DNA of 64,000 bases from JAQVEM01 sp964610315 (GCA_964610315.1 CAZSVM010000012.1:13582-77581), one strand, 5' to 3'. Numbered from the stretch's first letter, positions 46,707-56,241 are shown. A program made the numbers and translations. Notes: generated by a model not told the origin, from the letters alone.

Positions 46707-47543
46707 ATGGCAAAATTAAGCTACTTTAAAATTTTAATAATTTTTATTTTAATTATTTTCATAATCCCATTCATATCTTCCTGTGATCAGACTTTAATCG
46801 ATATTTTTACCCAGATAAATGCCGATTATTCCGGAAGCCGGACCATTGATATAGCGGTAAAAACGGAATATATACAAAAGAGCGATATTATCCTGGGTCA
46901 GAATCAATATCTGTACGATAAAATACTGGAAAGTCTCCCGGAAGGAGAATCCAAAACTTTCGAAGAAGGTGAATATACCCATTTCACCTCCACGGCTGAG
47001 TTTAAAGATATAAATTTTCTCCAGCATATCTCCATAGACAATTTCTCCGAAATCCCTCCGGAAAGATTTTATGCCAAACTTGAAAAAGTCGATTATTTTT
47101 TTCACAGTGAATACTTCTTCGAAGATTATATAGACATGAAAATAGACGATACCCTGCTGGCCTCCTCGGATATAAATTCCGATTATAACCGAATAGCCGA
47201 TCTGGCCAAAGCGGACAGTGACATTTTAAATATAACCTACCAGGTAAAATTCCCGGTAAAAATAACCAGCCATAATGCGGATATAATAGGGGAAGGTAAC
47301 ATTGCCATATGGAACCTAAAATATGGCGATGAAAAGACCATATATATAGAAGGAAAGAAAACAAAACTGCTTACTTATTTCTTAATGGTGATTTTGGGCA
47401 TTATAGTTCTCTTTATAATTTTTATAATTTTTATGATAATTTTCAGCTCCAGGAGAAGCAAAAGGCAGCCTCCCTATAGAAAACCTCTTTATTCTTATGA
47501 CAATTATTTCAAAAGAGATAAATATTTCAGAAACGATGACTAG
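46707..47543 (+). CDS. Predicted lipoprotein with C-terminal membrane helix
   Basis: A signal peptide with long hydrophobic core ends in a lipobox-like FISSC (C26). A 190-residue extracytoplasmic region rich in Asp, Ile and Tyr follows, then a strong membrane helix (about 222-246) and a short cytoplasmic tail rich in Arg, Tyr and Phe. This layout resembles LppM-type or DUF3153-like lipoproteins, but I do not recognise the family with certainty. It is upstream of the fumarase beta gene on the same strand; a functional link is not implied. Confidence 0.65.
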   Translation: MAKLSYFKILIIFILIIFIIPFISSCDQTLIDIFTQINADYSGSRTIDIAVKTEYIQKSDIILGQNQYLYDKILESLPEGESKTFEEGEYTHFTSTAEFKDINFLQHISIDNFSEIPPERFYAKLEKVDYFFHSEYFFEDYIDMKIDDTLLASSDINSDYNRIADLAKADSDILNITYQVKFPVKITSHNADIIGEGNIAIWNLKYGDEKTIYIEGKKTKLLTYFLMVILGIIVLFIIFIIFMIIFSSRRSKRQPPYRKPLYSYDNYFKRDKYFRNDD

Positions 47544-47568
47544 TAAAAGGGAGAGCGGGAAGAACCGG

Positions 47569-48126
47569 GTGAAAATGAAAAGCAGCACTTTTGAATTATC
47601 CACACCCCTCACCGAAGAAAAAATTAAAAAATTAAAAGCGGGAGATATTGTTTATTTAAGCGGTACCATACTGGGAGCCAGAGATGCCGCCCATAAAAGA
47701 TTTGTGGAAACTATTAATTCCCGCCAAAAACTGCCTGTCGATTTAAAAAACAGTACCATATTTTATGTGGGCCCGTCGCCAACCCCTCCCGGTAAAAAAA
47801 GCGGAAGTATCGGCCCCACCACCAGTGCCCGAATGGATAACTTAACCGAACCGCTTTTAAAGCAAGGCCTTAAGGTAATGATAGGAAAAGGCACAAGGAG
47901 TGACCGGATAAAGGAACTTTTAAAAAAATATAAATCTGTTTATCTGGTACTGGTAGGCGGTATTTCCGCTTATCTTTCCACCAAAGTTAAAAATATAAAA
48001 CCCATTGCTTACCAGGATCTGGGAGCGGAAGCGGTTTATGAGATTGAAGTAGAAAATTTACCCTTATTCGTGGCTTATGATATTTACGGCGTAGATATTT
48101 TTGAGTCCGCTCTTCTGGTGGAATGA
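47569..48126 (+). CDS. fumB: Class I fumarate hydratase, beta subunit
   Basis: The C-terminal subunit of two-subunit Fe-S fumarase/tartrate dehydratase. LSTPLTEEKIKKLKAGDIVYLSGT, ARDAAHKRF, YVGPSPTPPGKKSGSIGPTT with the catalytic region, and MIGKG are clear. The GTG at 47569 follows GGGAAG by six bases and is chosen over earlier starts overlapping the lipoprotein gene; ATG 47575 is also possible. Its last 43 bases overlap the 3' end of the alpha-subunit gene on the other strand, an unusual arrangement. Confidence 0.9.
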   Translation: MKMKSSTFELSTPLTEEKIKKLKAGDIVYLSGTILGARDAAHKRFVETINSRQKLPVDLKNSTIFYVGPSPTPPGKKSGSIGPTTSARMDNLTEPLLKQGLKVMIGKGTRSDRIKELLKKYKSVYLVLVGGISAYLSTKVKNIKPIAYQDLGAEAVYEIEVENLPLFVAYDIYGVDIFESALLVE

Positions 48127-48941
48127 CAGCCCATGAAAACTGCCAGCGGAAGCGAAGCCATGTGACAGGGTTCATATTCGATATTGCAGGCCAGAGCAGT
48201 GGTTCTTCCGCCCAGACCCTGCGGCCCTATCCCGGTTTTATTTACTGCATGCAGTATTTTTTCTTCCAATTTTTCATATCTTTTATCGGGATTTCTCTTT
48301 TTTAGATTTCTAAAGGCGGCTATCCTTGCCAGTTCGGTCACTTCGGAAGAAGACCCTCCTATTCCGATGCCTAATATTACCGGAGGGCAGCATCTGGTAA
48401 CCTCTTTTTTGACCCTGTCCAGAATAAGTTCTATTATTTCACCCTCTCCGGCCAAGGGATTAAGCATATAAAGATAGGAACAATTTTCACTTCCTCCTCC
48501 CTTTAAAGCGACTTTGAGGTGAAGATCAGGGTTCGGGGTAAAATTTAGGTGAATCAGTGCCGGGGTATTTCCGGAAGTATTTTTTCTCTCGTATAAGGGG
48601 TCGGAAACAACCGATTTTCTTAAGTAACTGCTGTTATAAGTATCTGCCACTGTCTGATCCAATATCCGATTTAAATTCCCGCTTTCTTCTATACAGATAT
48701 CCCTTCCAATATCCATATCGATATAAACCAGGCCGCAATCCTGACAGAGGGGGAGATTTTGTTCCCTGGCAACTCCGGCATTTTCCAGAATAAGTTCCAA
48801 AATCTTTCTTGGTCTGGGGCTGGTTTCTTTGTTGACAGCATCTTTTACGGCTTCCATAATGTCATCGGGAAGATTGAAGCTGGCTTCAATCAGAAGCCTC
48901 CTGATTTCCTCTGCTATAGTTGTAATTTTTATATTTCTCAT
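48084..48941 (-). CDS. fumA: Class I fumarate hydratase, alpha subunit
   Basis: The N-terminal subunit binds the [4Fe-4S] cluster that hydrates fumarate to malate; the enzyme is oxygen-sensitive. Cluster cysteines are in LPLCQDCGLVYIDMDIG, GGGSENCSYLYML and RCCPPVILGIGIGG. The end GCHSTRRADSKI fits the usual C-terminus, so the 3' overlap with the beta gene is not an artefact of over-extension. Its start overlaps topA by 56 bases. Confidence 0.92.
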   Translation of the reverse strand: MRNIKITTIAEEIRRLLIEASFNLPDDIMEAVKDAVNKETSPRPRKILELILENAGVAREQNLPLCQDCGLVYIDMDIGRDICIEESGNLNRILDQTVADTYNSSYLRKSVVSDPLYERKNTSGNTPALIHLNFTPNPDLHLKVALKGGGSENCSYLYMLNPLAGEGEIIELILDRVKKEVTRCCPPVILGIGIGGSSSEVTELARIAAFRNLKKRNPDKRYEKLEEKILHAVNKTGIGPQGLGGRTTALACNIEYEPCHMASLPLAVFMGCHSTRRADSKISTP

Positions 48942-50958
48942 TTTTTCCAGGACAATCCGGATTTATACATAAATCCCAGGGTTTTCTTCCCTTATTTATA
49001 ATTTTAACCACCGGATAATTACAATGTTTGCACTCTTCCCTGGTGGTAACCAGTAAGCCCTTCTGAGGGAGGGAAAATGTGGTTTTGCACTCAGGGTAAG
49101 CATTGCACCCTACAAATCTCTTTCTGGTCTTTCTTGAAGTTCTGACCATTAAATCCCCATTACAATTTTCAGCCGGGCATTTACCCACCATTAAATCTTC
49201 TCTTATCCCTTTTTTTATCTCCTGGGATATCTCTTCTTTCTCATTTTGAAGATTAGCCATAATATCCTTCAACATTTTTCTGGATCTGTCCACTACATCT
49301 TCTTTGGTTTCATCTCCGCTTACAATACCGTCCATATACATTTCCAGCTCCGAGGTCATATCCGGAGAGGATATTTTCTGGGCATGCTTCTTAAGCATCT
49401 TAACCACGGCAATAGCTTTCTCGCTGGGACAGAGAGGATTCCCGTTAATATAACCCCTCTGAAACAAATTCTGTATAATGGTATGGCGGGTTGCTTTGGT
49501 TCCCAGACCCAGTTCTTCCATTTTTTCAACCAGTTTACCCTGGGTGTATCTGGTAGGAGGTTTGGTCTCCTTGTCCAGTAAATCCCTGGAAGTAACCTTA
49601 AGGATCTGATTCTCTTCAAGTTGGGGAACATAAACATCTTTAAATTTATAATAGGGATAAAACTCCATCCAGTTGGCTTCTATAATATTGGAACCGTTGG
49701 CAATAAAGGGCTCTCCGTTTATGTCAATATAGGCGGTTATATTTTTAACTCTGGCCGGGGGCAGCAGGGTGCATATAAACCTTCTTACGATTAAATCGTA
49801 AAGTTTCCATTCATCACTACTAAAGTTATTTCTCTCCGCAACCGACGTAGGGTAAATGGGAGGATGATCGGTTGATCTTTTTTTACCGCGGCTGGCCACT
49901 ATATTCTTCTGGGCAAGTACCTTTCCACACATGTGGCTGAACTCACCGGAAGTACCCAGCATTCTTACAATTTCTTTTAAATCGATAGAGGAAGGATAAA
50001 CCGTATTATCGGTACGGGGATAACTTATATAACCATTCATATACAGATTTTCGGCAATACTGATAGTTTTTGAGGCGGTAAAACCTATGGAGCTCCCGCT
50101 CATTATAAGGGCGGTGGTGTTGAAAGGAGCAAGAGGTTTTATATCTCTTATATTTTCACTTACTTTCAGTACAACTCCTTTATCTCCCAGTTTTATATAT
50201 ACAGCCCGCGCGTCTTCTTTTTTGAGGAATTTTTTTGTTTTATGACTGGCTTCGAATTCCTCACCCGATTCGGTCATAAGTTTTACACTTACCACCCAGT
50301 AAGGAGTGGGAACGAATGATTTTATCTTCAACTCCCGGTCAACAATAAGAGTAAGAGTAGGGGTTTGTACCCTTCCCACCGAGAGGAATTTATCTTTGAC
50401 CTGATAAGTAGCCAGGGATATGAAACGGGTTAGTGTGGCTCCCCATATCAAGTCTATATCCTGCCGGGCTCTTCCGGCAAAAGCCAGGTTTAAATCGACT
50501 TTACCCGGTTTTGAAAACGCCTGGTTTATATCTTTAGGAGTAATTGCCGAAAACCTTGCTCTTCTGGCAGCAACCAGTACATTAATTTCTTTTACCAGCT
50601 GCATGGCATCATAGCCAATCAGCTCGCCTTCCCGGTCATAGTCCGTAGCTATGATAATCTCACCGGCATTACCGGAAACTTTTTTAAGGGCATGGATTAT
50701 TCTCTTATGAATGGGAACTTTTTCTATTTGGGCATCAATAAGTTCAACAGGATCCACCTTGAACCAGTTTGCATATTCTTTTGGATAATCTACTTTCAGT
50801 ATATGGCCCTTCAGTCCCATTACTTTATAATCCTCATTATTGAGCTTAAAACTATAGACGGGAACCCCATATACCTTTTCCTCGCCCACACCATTGCCGG
50901 AAAGTATTCTGGCGATCCTTTTGGCGGCTATTTCTTTTTCGCTTATAATCAGCTTCAA
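48886..50958 (-). CDS. topA: Type IA DNA topoisomerase, archaeal-type TopA
   Basis: The 690-residue enzyme relaxes negative supercoils. Toprim motifs are KLIISEKEIAAKRIA and TDYDREGE (D106, D108, E110), and the active-site tyrosine is Y313 in NGYISYPRTDN. Three cysteine motifs in the C-terminal third (CPAENC, the C-EC pair and CKHC...C) form zinc ribbons. The N-terminal sequence and overall form resemble archaeal topoisomerase I rather than the usual bacterial TopA. It is followed by, and overlaps, the fumarase alpha gene. Confidence 0.92.
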   Translation of the reverse strand: MKLIISEKEIAAKRIARILSGNGVGEEKVYGVPVYSFKLNNEDYKVMGLKGHILKVDYPKEYANWFKVDPVELIDAQIEKVPIHKRIIHALKKVSGNAGEIIIATDYDREGELIGYDAMQLVKEINVLVAARRARFSAITPKDINQAFSKPGKVDLNLAFAGRARQDIDLIWGATLTRFISLATYQVKDKFLSVGRVQTPTLTLIVDRELKIKSFVPTPYWVVSVKLMTESGEEFEASHKTKKFLKKEDARAVYIKLGDKGVVLKVSENIRDIKPLAPFNTTALIMSGSSIGFTASKTISIAENLYMNGYISYPRTDNTVYPSSIDLKEIVRMLGTSGEFSHMCGKVLAQKNIVASRGKKRSTDHPPIYPTSVAERNNFSSDEWKLYDLIVRRFICTLLPPARVKNITAYIDINGEPFIANGSNIIEANWMEFYPYYKFKDVYVPQLEENQILKVTSRDLLDKETKPPTRYTQGKLVEKMEELGLGTKATRHTIIQNLFQRGYINGNPLCPSEKAIAVVKMLKKHAQKISSPDMTSELEMYMDGIVSGDETKEDVVDRSRKMLKDIMANLQNEKEEISQEIKKGIREDLMVGKCPAENCNGDLMVRTSRKTRKRFVGCNAYPECKTTFSLPQKGLLVTTREECKHCNYPVVKIINKGRKPWDLCINPDCPGKNEKYKNYNYSRGNQEASD

Positions 50959-51202
50959 TAAATTATCCCTGTTGAAATAAGAAAGTATTTTAAATTCTAA
51001 TTCAATTTATCTGAATTTGAAATAATAACATTAAAAGAAAAATAAATAAATCTTTCCCTGCATTCGAATGTTATTTTTTAACTGCCTGCCAATAGATAGA
51101 AAAACCTATCCTTCCCTTAAGCTGAAGCAAAGTGCTTGTTTTAATTTTACAAATGTTGTTTTAAAATAACTAAAACGCTTTCGATAGCCAAGGGAAAAGA
51201 TT

Positions 51203-52117
51203 ATGAACTCAAACATAGAAATTTTAAGCAGCATAATAAAACTTAAAGCAGAAAAGGATGCCGTCATACTGGCCCATAATTATCAAATAGGCGAAGTCCA
51301 GGATATTGCCGATTTTGTGGGGGATTCCCTTCAATTAAGTGTGCAGGCATCAAAAACCGGAAAAAAAATCATAGTTTTCTGCGGGGTTCATTTTATGGCT
51401 GAAACTGCCAAAATTTTATCTCCCCCAAAAAAAGTCCTTCTTCCCGATAGAAACAGCGGTTGTCCCATGGCCGACATGATAAATGCAACCCAGCTTAAAA
51501 AATTGAAAGATAAACACCCCGGCGCGATAGTGGTTTGCTATGTTAACTCATCTGCCGAAGTAAAAGCCTCAAGCGATATTTGCTGTACATCCTCCAATGC
51601 AGTAAAAGTAGTAAAATCTATCCCTAAAAAAAAGGAAGTAATATTTATACCGGATAAATATCTGGGAAGTTACGTGCAGAGTCAGACCGGCAGAGAACTT
51701 ATATTATGGAACGGATACTGTCCCACTCACGTTATGATTAATGTCAAAGATATCATCCAGCTTAAAAAAGTGCACCTGGATGCGGTAGTTATAGTACATC
51801 CCGAATGCACACCGGAAGTAATTGATATCGCCGATAAAGTAGCTTCAACCGGAGGAATGCTGGCATACGTGAAAAATAGCAAAAAAAAGAATTTTATAAT
51901 CGGAACGGAAATCGGAATAATATACAGATTAAAAAAAGAAAATCCGGATAAAACTTTCTACCCGGCTTCTGGTAATGCCATATGCCCCAACATGAAACTT
52001 ATAAATATAGAAAAAATACTGTGGTCACTGGAAGACGAGAAATATGAAATAAAAGTTCCGGATGAAATAATCAGGAAGGCAAAAAAAGCTATCGACAGAA
52101 TGATAGCCATAAAATAA
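51203..52117 (+). CDS. nadA: Quinolinate synthase A
   Basis: The [4Fe-4S] enzyme condenses iminoaspartate with dihydroxyacetone phosphate to quinolinate. The three cluster cysteines are C87 (SGCPMADM), C173 (NGYCPTH) and C261 (NAICPNM), spaced as in thermophilic NadA. The 304-residue length is the short form. AAGGG precedes the ATG by eight bases. It opens the operon nadA-nadB-nadC. Confidence 0.97.
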   Translation: MNSNIEILSSIIKLKAEKDAVILAHNYQIGEVQDIADFVGDSLQLSVQASKTGKKIIVFCGVHFMAETAKILSPPKKVLLPDRNSGCPMADMINATQLKKLKDKHPGAIVVCYVNSSAEVKASSDICCTSSNAVKVVKSIPKKKEVIFIPDKYLGSYVQSQTGRELILWNGYCPTHVMINVKDIIQLKKVHLDAVVIVHPECTPEVIDIADKVASTGGMLAYVKNSKKKNFIIGTEIGIIYRLKKENPDKTFYPASGNAICPNMKLINIEKILWSLEDEKYEIKVPDEIIRKAKKAIDRMIAIK

Positions 52118-52120
52118 AAT

Positions 52121-53752
52121 ATGTTACCAAGATATTTGATAAACCCATCATTTTCTCAGAAAATCCATAAATATTCTGATTGTATTATCGTGGGCAGCGG
52201 AATAGCCGGCCTCTCCACCGCAATGAGGCTGGCAGAAAAGAATAATATAAAAGTGATTACCAAGAGTTCCCTTTCCGAGTCAACCACCTGGTATGCACAG
52301 GGAGGTATTGCCGCCGCCATCAAAAAACCCGATTTCTGGAAATACCACTACCAGGATACCATAACCGCCGGCCAGGGTTTGTGCGACCGGAAAGCAGTAG
52401 AAATCCTGGTTAAAACCGCCCCCAAAATGATAGAGGATCTTATAGAGATAGGTACCAATTTCGATATCTCCGAAGGTGAAATCAGCCTCACTACCGAAGG
52501 GGGGCACAGTTTTCCCCGGATACTTCATGCCGGAGGAGACGCCACCGGAGAAGAACTTGAAAAAAAATTGGTTTCTTTTTCAAAAGGTTTAAGAAAGATA
52601 AATCTTCTTCCCGAATATTTTGTCCTGGATGTACTTGTTTATAAAAACAGTTGTGCCGGTATCATGGGTATGGATTTAAAGACCGGCAGGGTTGAAATAC
52701 ATCCAACCTCCAATATTGTCATTGCCAGCGGCGGAATAGGGCAAATTTATGATCTCTCCACAAACCCTTCCATATCCACCGGCGACGGCATTGCTATGGC
52801 CTACAGAGCGGGAGCCTGTATTATGGATGTAGAATTCATTCAGTTCCATCCTACCGTATTTAAGACAAAGGATTCAAAATTATTTCTAATAAGTGAAGCT
52901 CTGAGGGGCGAAGGGGCCTATCTAAAAGATTGCCGCGGAAACCGGTTTATGGTGGGAAAACATCCCAAAGCGGAACTTGCTCCCCGGGATATTGTGGTAA
53001 AAGAAATGATAAGAGTAATGGACCAGTGCGGCTCCGACTATGTTTACCTGGATGCCACCCACATACCGGAAGGTTACCTTAAAATACGTTTTCCCAATAT
53101 AATTTCGAAACTTAAGGAAAACGAACTGGACTTAAAGAAAGATTTAATCAAGGTATCACCGGCAGAACATTACCTTAACGGAGGAATCAGAACCGATTAC
53201 GACGGAAGGACCAATATAAAAGGTCTGTACAGCTGCGGTGAGGCAGCAGCAACCGGAGCGCACGGAGCAAACAGGCTAGCCAGTAATTCCCTTATGGAAG
53301 GCCTAGTATACGGGTGGAAAATCTATAAGGATATAGAAAAGAAATTAAATCAAAAAAGCAAAAGATACCAAAGTGAAGTAAACGAAGGTATAAAGAGTAT
53401 CCTGGGTGAAGTGGAAACGGAAAAAATAAAAACGGGCAGGCCAGGCCATAAGAAGCCGGATGTAAACACCCTTATTTCGAAATTGAGAAATATCATGACC
53501 AAAAAAGTGGGCATATTGAGGGATGCAAAAAGCTTAAAGGAAGCGGAAGAATTTGTGAACCTTTATATAGATAATAAGTATCTTTACAATAAAAAAGATA
53601 AGAATACTCTGGAATTTATAAATATGCTGACCGTAGCCGGCCTCATAATAAAAGCGGCCAATCTGAGGAAAGAAAGCAGAGGCACACATCAGAGAAACGA
53701 CTTTCCCAAAAAAGATGACCGGAACTGGAAAAAACATATAATACTAAAGTAA
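52121..53752 (+). CDS. nadB: L-aspartate oxidase
   Basis: The FAD enzyme oxidises aspartate to iminoaspartate, using fumarate as acceptor in anaerobes; a fumarase is encoded nearby. The FAD motif IIVGSGIAGLSTAMRLAE, STTWYAQGGIAAAI, the active-site region HSFPRILHAGGDATG and GLYSCGEAAATGAHGANRLASNS are clear. It begins three bases after nadA. Confidence 0.96.
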   Translation: MLPRYLINPSFSQKIHKYSDCIIVGSGIAGLSTAMRLAEKNNIKVITKSSLSESTTWYAQGGIAAAIKKPDFWKYHYQDTITAGQGLCDRKAVEILVKTAPKMIEDLIEIGTNFDISEGEISLTTEGGHSFPRILHAGGDATGEELEKKLVSFSKGLRKINLLPEYFVLDVLVYKNSCAGIMGMDLKTGRVEIHPTSNIVIASGGIGQIYDLSTNPSISTGDGIAMAYRAGACIMDVEFIQFHPTVFKTKDSKLFLISEALRGEGAYLKDCRGNRFMVGKHPKAELAPRDIVVKEMIRVMDQCGSDYVYLDATHIPEGYLKIRFPNIISKLKENELDLKKDLIKVSPAEHYLNGGIRTDYDGRTNIKGLYSCGEAAATGAHGANRLASNSLMEGLVYGWKIYKDIEKKLNQKSKRYQSEVNEGIKSILGEVETEKIKTGRPGHKKPDVNTLISKLRNIMTKKVGILRDAKSLKEAEEFVNLYIDNKYLYNKKDKNTLEFINMLTVAGLIIKAANLRKESRGTHQRNDFPKKDDRNWKKHIILK

Positions 53753-53802
53753 GATAAAGTTTGTTTCGAGAATGTTTAAAAATGTGAAGATGAGAGTAAA
53801 TA

Positions 53803-54675
53803 ATGGAAAATAGGATTTCAAAGAATGAAATTATAGATATTATACGGGGAGCCATTTCCGAGGACCTGAATGATGCCGGAGATATTACTTCCCGGTATAT
53901 TATTCCACCGGATAAAAAATCATTTTCCTATATCGTGTGTAAGGAAACCGGCGGCGCCGTTTTAAGCGGTCTTGATGCAGTAGTTTTCACTCTGGAAGAA
54001 ATAGACGGCAGTATAAAGGTTGACCGGTTAAAAAATGACGGAGACAGCCTGAAATATATGGATAAAATCTGTAATATCAATGGGTCTACCCTTTCAATCT
54101 TAAAAGCGGAGAGAACCTGCCTTAATTTTATCCAGCATATGTCCGGAATTGCCACCCTTACCGCTAAATTTGTAAAGATTGCGGAACCGTACAGAGTTAA
54201 AATCAAAGATACCAGAAAAACAAAACCTCTTCTCCGCAGAATCGAAAAATATGCAGTACTCTGCGGGGGCGGCTACAATCACCGTTTTGGCCTTTTTGAC
54301 GGAATTCTTATAAAAGATAACCATATAATTGCAGCAGGAGGAATTTTAAAGGCCATAGAAAAGGCCAGAGCAGGCGCCTCCAATGCTTTAAAAATCGAAG
54401 TAGAAGTCAGGGACTTTAACCAGCTTGATGAAGCTATAACCGGCAAAGCGGATATTATAATGCTGGATAATATGAATGCTGATCAGATGGCAGATGCGGT
54501 CAAGATAATAAGAGAAAAAAGAGGCGACTCCTGCGAGGTGGAGGCTTCCGGAAATGCCAATCTGGAAAATCTTGAAGAGATATGCAAAACAGGAGTTGAT
54601 ATAATATCAGTGGGGGCAATCACCCACTCTGCCCCGGCTGTCGATTTTTCTCTGGAATTTGAAGAAAATATCTGA
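53803..54675 (+). CDS. nadC: Nicotinate-nucleotide pyrophosphorylase
   Basis: The enzyme converts quinolinate and PRPP to nicotinate mononucleotide. ERTCLNFIQHMSGIAT, the DTRKTKPLLR motif, KYAVLCGGGYNHRFGLFDGI and the IEVEVRDFNQ strand are all present. It completes the three-step nad operon. Accessory DNA starts about 50 bases after its stop codon. Confidence 0.97.
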   Translation: MENRISKNEIIDIIRGAISEDLNDAGDITSRYIIPPDKKSFSYIVCKETGGAVLSGLDAVVFTLEEIDGSIKVDRLKNDGDSLKYMDKICNINGSTLSILKAERTCLNFIQHMSGIATLTAKFVKIAEPYRVKIKDTRKTKPLLRRIEKYAVLCGGGYNHRFGLFDGILIKDNHIIAAGGILKAIEKARAGASNALKIEVEVRDFNQLDEAITGKADIIMLDNMNADQMADAVKIIREKRGDSCEVEASGNANLENLEEICKTGVDIISVGAITHSAPAVDFSLEFEENI

Positions 54676-54722
54676 GGGTGAAAATTATAAAAACTGAGGA
54701 TTTAAAATAAATAATCCAATAA

Positions 54723-56210
54723 TTAAGATTTCGTCAGTTTACAGTTCGAATCCTTCCTCCCCAGCCAGTCAGAAAATGGGGTGCTTTCTGCCAAAATCCT
54801 CCATCCGACTTTAGCTTCAAATCGGAATTTTTTACCTTTCAAAATAAAGTTCGAGCCGATATTTTTTAGAAATGCTAATGTTTCATCATTATTTACAATT
54901 GACACTAGATTTTTAGCTTTGTAACTAGCTTTTAGCATCTCTTTCATTGGTTCGAGCCAATTATTTCCTTGTTGTTTAAAATCTTTAACTTTCTGTTCAG
55001 CTTCCATCTTTTGCTCGATAAGGCTATTTTTCTTTTCCAAATATTCCTCTGAATTGATTAATCCTTCAAGATGTAAATCTAATAATTTGTCTATCTTTTT
55101 ATCAATTGTATCTTTTTCTTTTATAAGATCTTGAACAAAAATCTGGTTTTCCAAACTTATTTTGCTTTTCTCCTTATCTAATTTAGTGAGCATTTTGTCT
55201 ATCCAATGACTAGGTAAAGAAACTTTTTGAATAATTTTCTTTAGTTGTTCAATTAAGTCTTCTTCTCTTAAATATCTTTCAATACATCTGCCTTTCTTTT
55301 TAGTACACCTATAATAATTATGGCTTTTTTGTTTTTCAGCAGTAATAGAACACCCACAAGTTCCACACTTCATAAATCCTGTAAAGGAAAAATTGTGTTT
55401 TTTTATTCTATTTTTCTTTCCCCTATCTGACATTGCCATTTGCACTTTGTCAAAAATTTTCTTTGAAATAATTGGCTTATGCATACCTTTATACATTTCA
55501 CCATTGAATTTAATAATCCCATAATATATAGGATTTTTAAGCATATGCTGGATACAGGAAATAGATAAGCTATTACCTTTATAGCTTCTTAGGCCTTCTT
55601 TTCTTAAGATTTTTGCGATTTCTTTTAAAGTATAATCCCCAGTGGAATAAATTTTAAATATATTTTTTATAATGGAAGCCTTTTTAGGATCAGGATCAAT
55701 ACCTTTTGTTTTTCTGTCATTTATATATCCAATAGGAGCAAAAGAGGGCCAAAGTCCTTTTCTTAGCTTTTGTCTTATTCCTCTTTTTACATTTTCCGAT
55801 AAATTGTCTACATAATATTTACTTTGTCCGAAAGCAATGTTTAGCATAAACTTTCCCTGGGGTGTATTCTCAAACCAAAATGTTGGAAATTTTAAATCTT
55901 TTATTTTACCTGTATCCAGCATGTGTATTATTTTCCCTCCATCCATAGAATTTCTTGCAAGTCTATCTGGGTGCCAAGCTAAAACACCAGTAGCATTTCC
56001 TTTCTCAATTAGTTTTAGCATTTCAGCGAACATAGTTCGCCCAGGTTCTTTTGCAGTTTTCGCCTCGCAAAACGAGGCAACGATTTCCAGTTTTTCTTTG
56101 GCGGCAAATTCTTTTAGTTCAGCAAGTTGTGATTCTATGGAGAGAACCTGTCGTTCTTCTCCTTCTGTCGATTTTCTACAATAAATAAAATATTTCATAC
56201 ACTTATCCAT
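54723..56210 (-). CDS. Large serine recombinase
   Basis: The product has a resolvase catalytic domain with S14 (FIYCRKSTEGEERQVLSIESQ) and LAWHPDRLARNSMDGG, a recombinase domain (GYINDRKTKGIDPD onward), a zinc ribbon (MKCGTCGCS...CTKKKGRC) and a coiled coil (about 360-430). Such enzymes integrate, excise or invert DNA. An ATG at 56198 may be the true start. The last 14 codons read antisense through sequence matching a tRNA 3' end, giving WLGRKDSNCKLTKS, whereas related fragments nearby end WLSAFEKIRTDFKSGG. It resembles recombinases known from candidate-phyla elements. Confidence 0.9.
   Translation of the reverse strand: MDKCMKYFIYCRKSTEGEERQVLSIESQLAELKEFAAKEKLEIVASFCEAKTAKEPGRTMFAEMLKLIEKGNATGVLAWHPDRLARNSMDGGKIIHMLDTGKIKDLKFPTFWFENTPQGKFMLNIAFGQSKYYVDNLSENVKRGIRQKLRKGLWPSFAPIGYINDRKTKGIDPDPKKASIIKNIFKIYSTGDYTLKEIAKILRKEGLRSYKGNSLSISCIQHMLKNPIYYGIIKFNGEMYKGMHKPIISKKIFDKVQMAMSDRGKKNRIKKHNFSFTGFMKCGTCGCSITAEKQKSHNYYRCTKKKGRCIERYLREEDLIEQLKKIIQKVSLPSHWIDKMLTKLDKEKSKISLENQIFVQDLIKEKDTIDKKIDKLLDLHLEGLINSEEYLEKKNSLIEQKMEAEQKVKDFKQQGNNWLEPMKEMLKASYKAKNLVSIVNNDETLAFLKNIGSNFILKGKKFRFEAKVGWRILAESTPFSDWLGRKDSNCKLTKS
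54745..54767 (+). pseudogene. tRNA 3'-end remnant (tRNA-Gln-like), likely attachment site
   Basis: TTCGAAT (T loop), CCTTC, CTCCCCA, G and CCA are spaced exactly as the last 23 bases of a tRNA. An acceptor strand CTCCCCA with discriminator G suggests tRNA-Gln. The five bases before the T loop (TACAG) do not pair with CCTTC, so no whole tRNA exists here. The position inside the recombinase 3' end suggests a recombination joint. Confidence 0.6.
54762..54833. repeat. 72-bp inverted repeat, copy 1 (recombinase 3' end)
   Basis: This segment of the recombinase gene recurs inverted at 56265-56336 with one mismatch in 72 bases. It ends at TGGCTG, exactly where the intact gene and its fragments diverge. 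Confidence 0.85.
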
Positions 56211-56241
56211 TAAGAGAAAATGAGAAAAATCCTGCTTTTAG

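Noticed and set aside
54676..54767. Complete tRNA gene at the recombinase 3' end
   Set aside because: Only the T loop to CCA fits; the 5' T-stem does not pair and no D or anticodon arm is found, so it is a remnant.
55837..56184. 115-residue plus-strand frame within the recombinase
   Set aside because: Antisense shadow of the catalytic domain; no motif.
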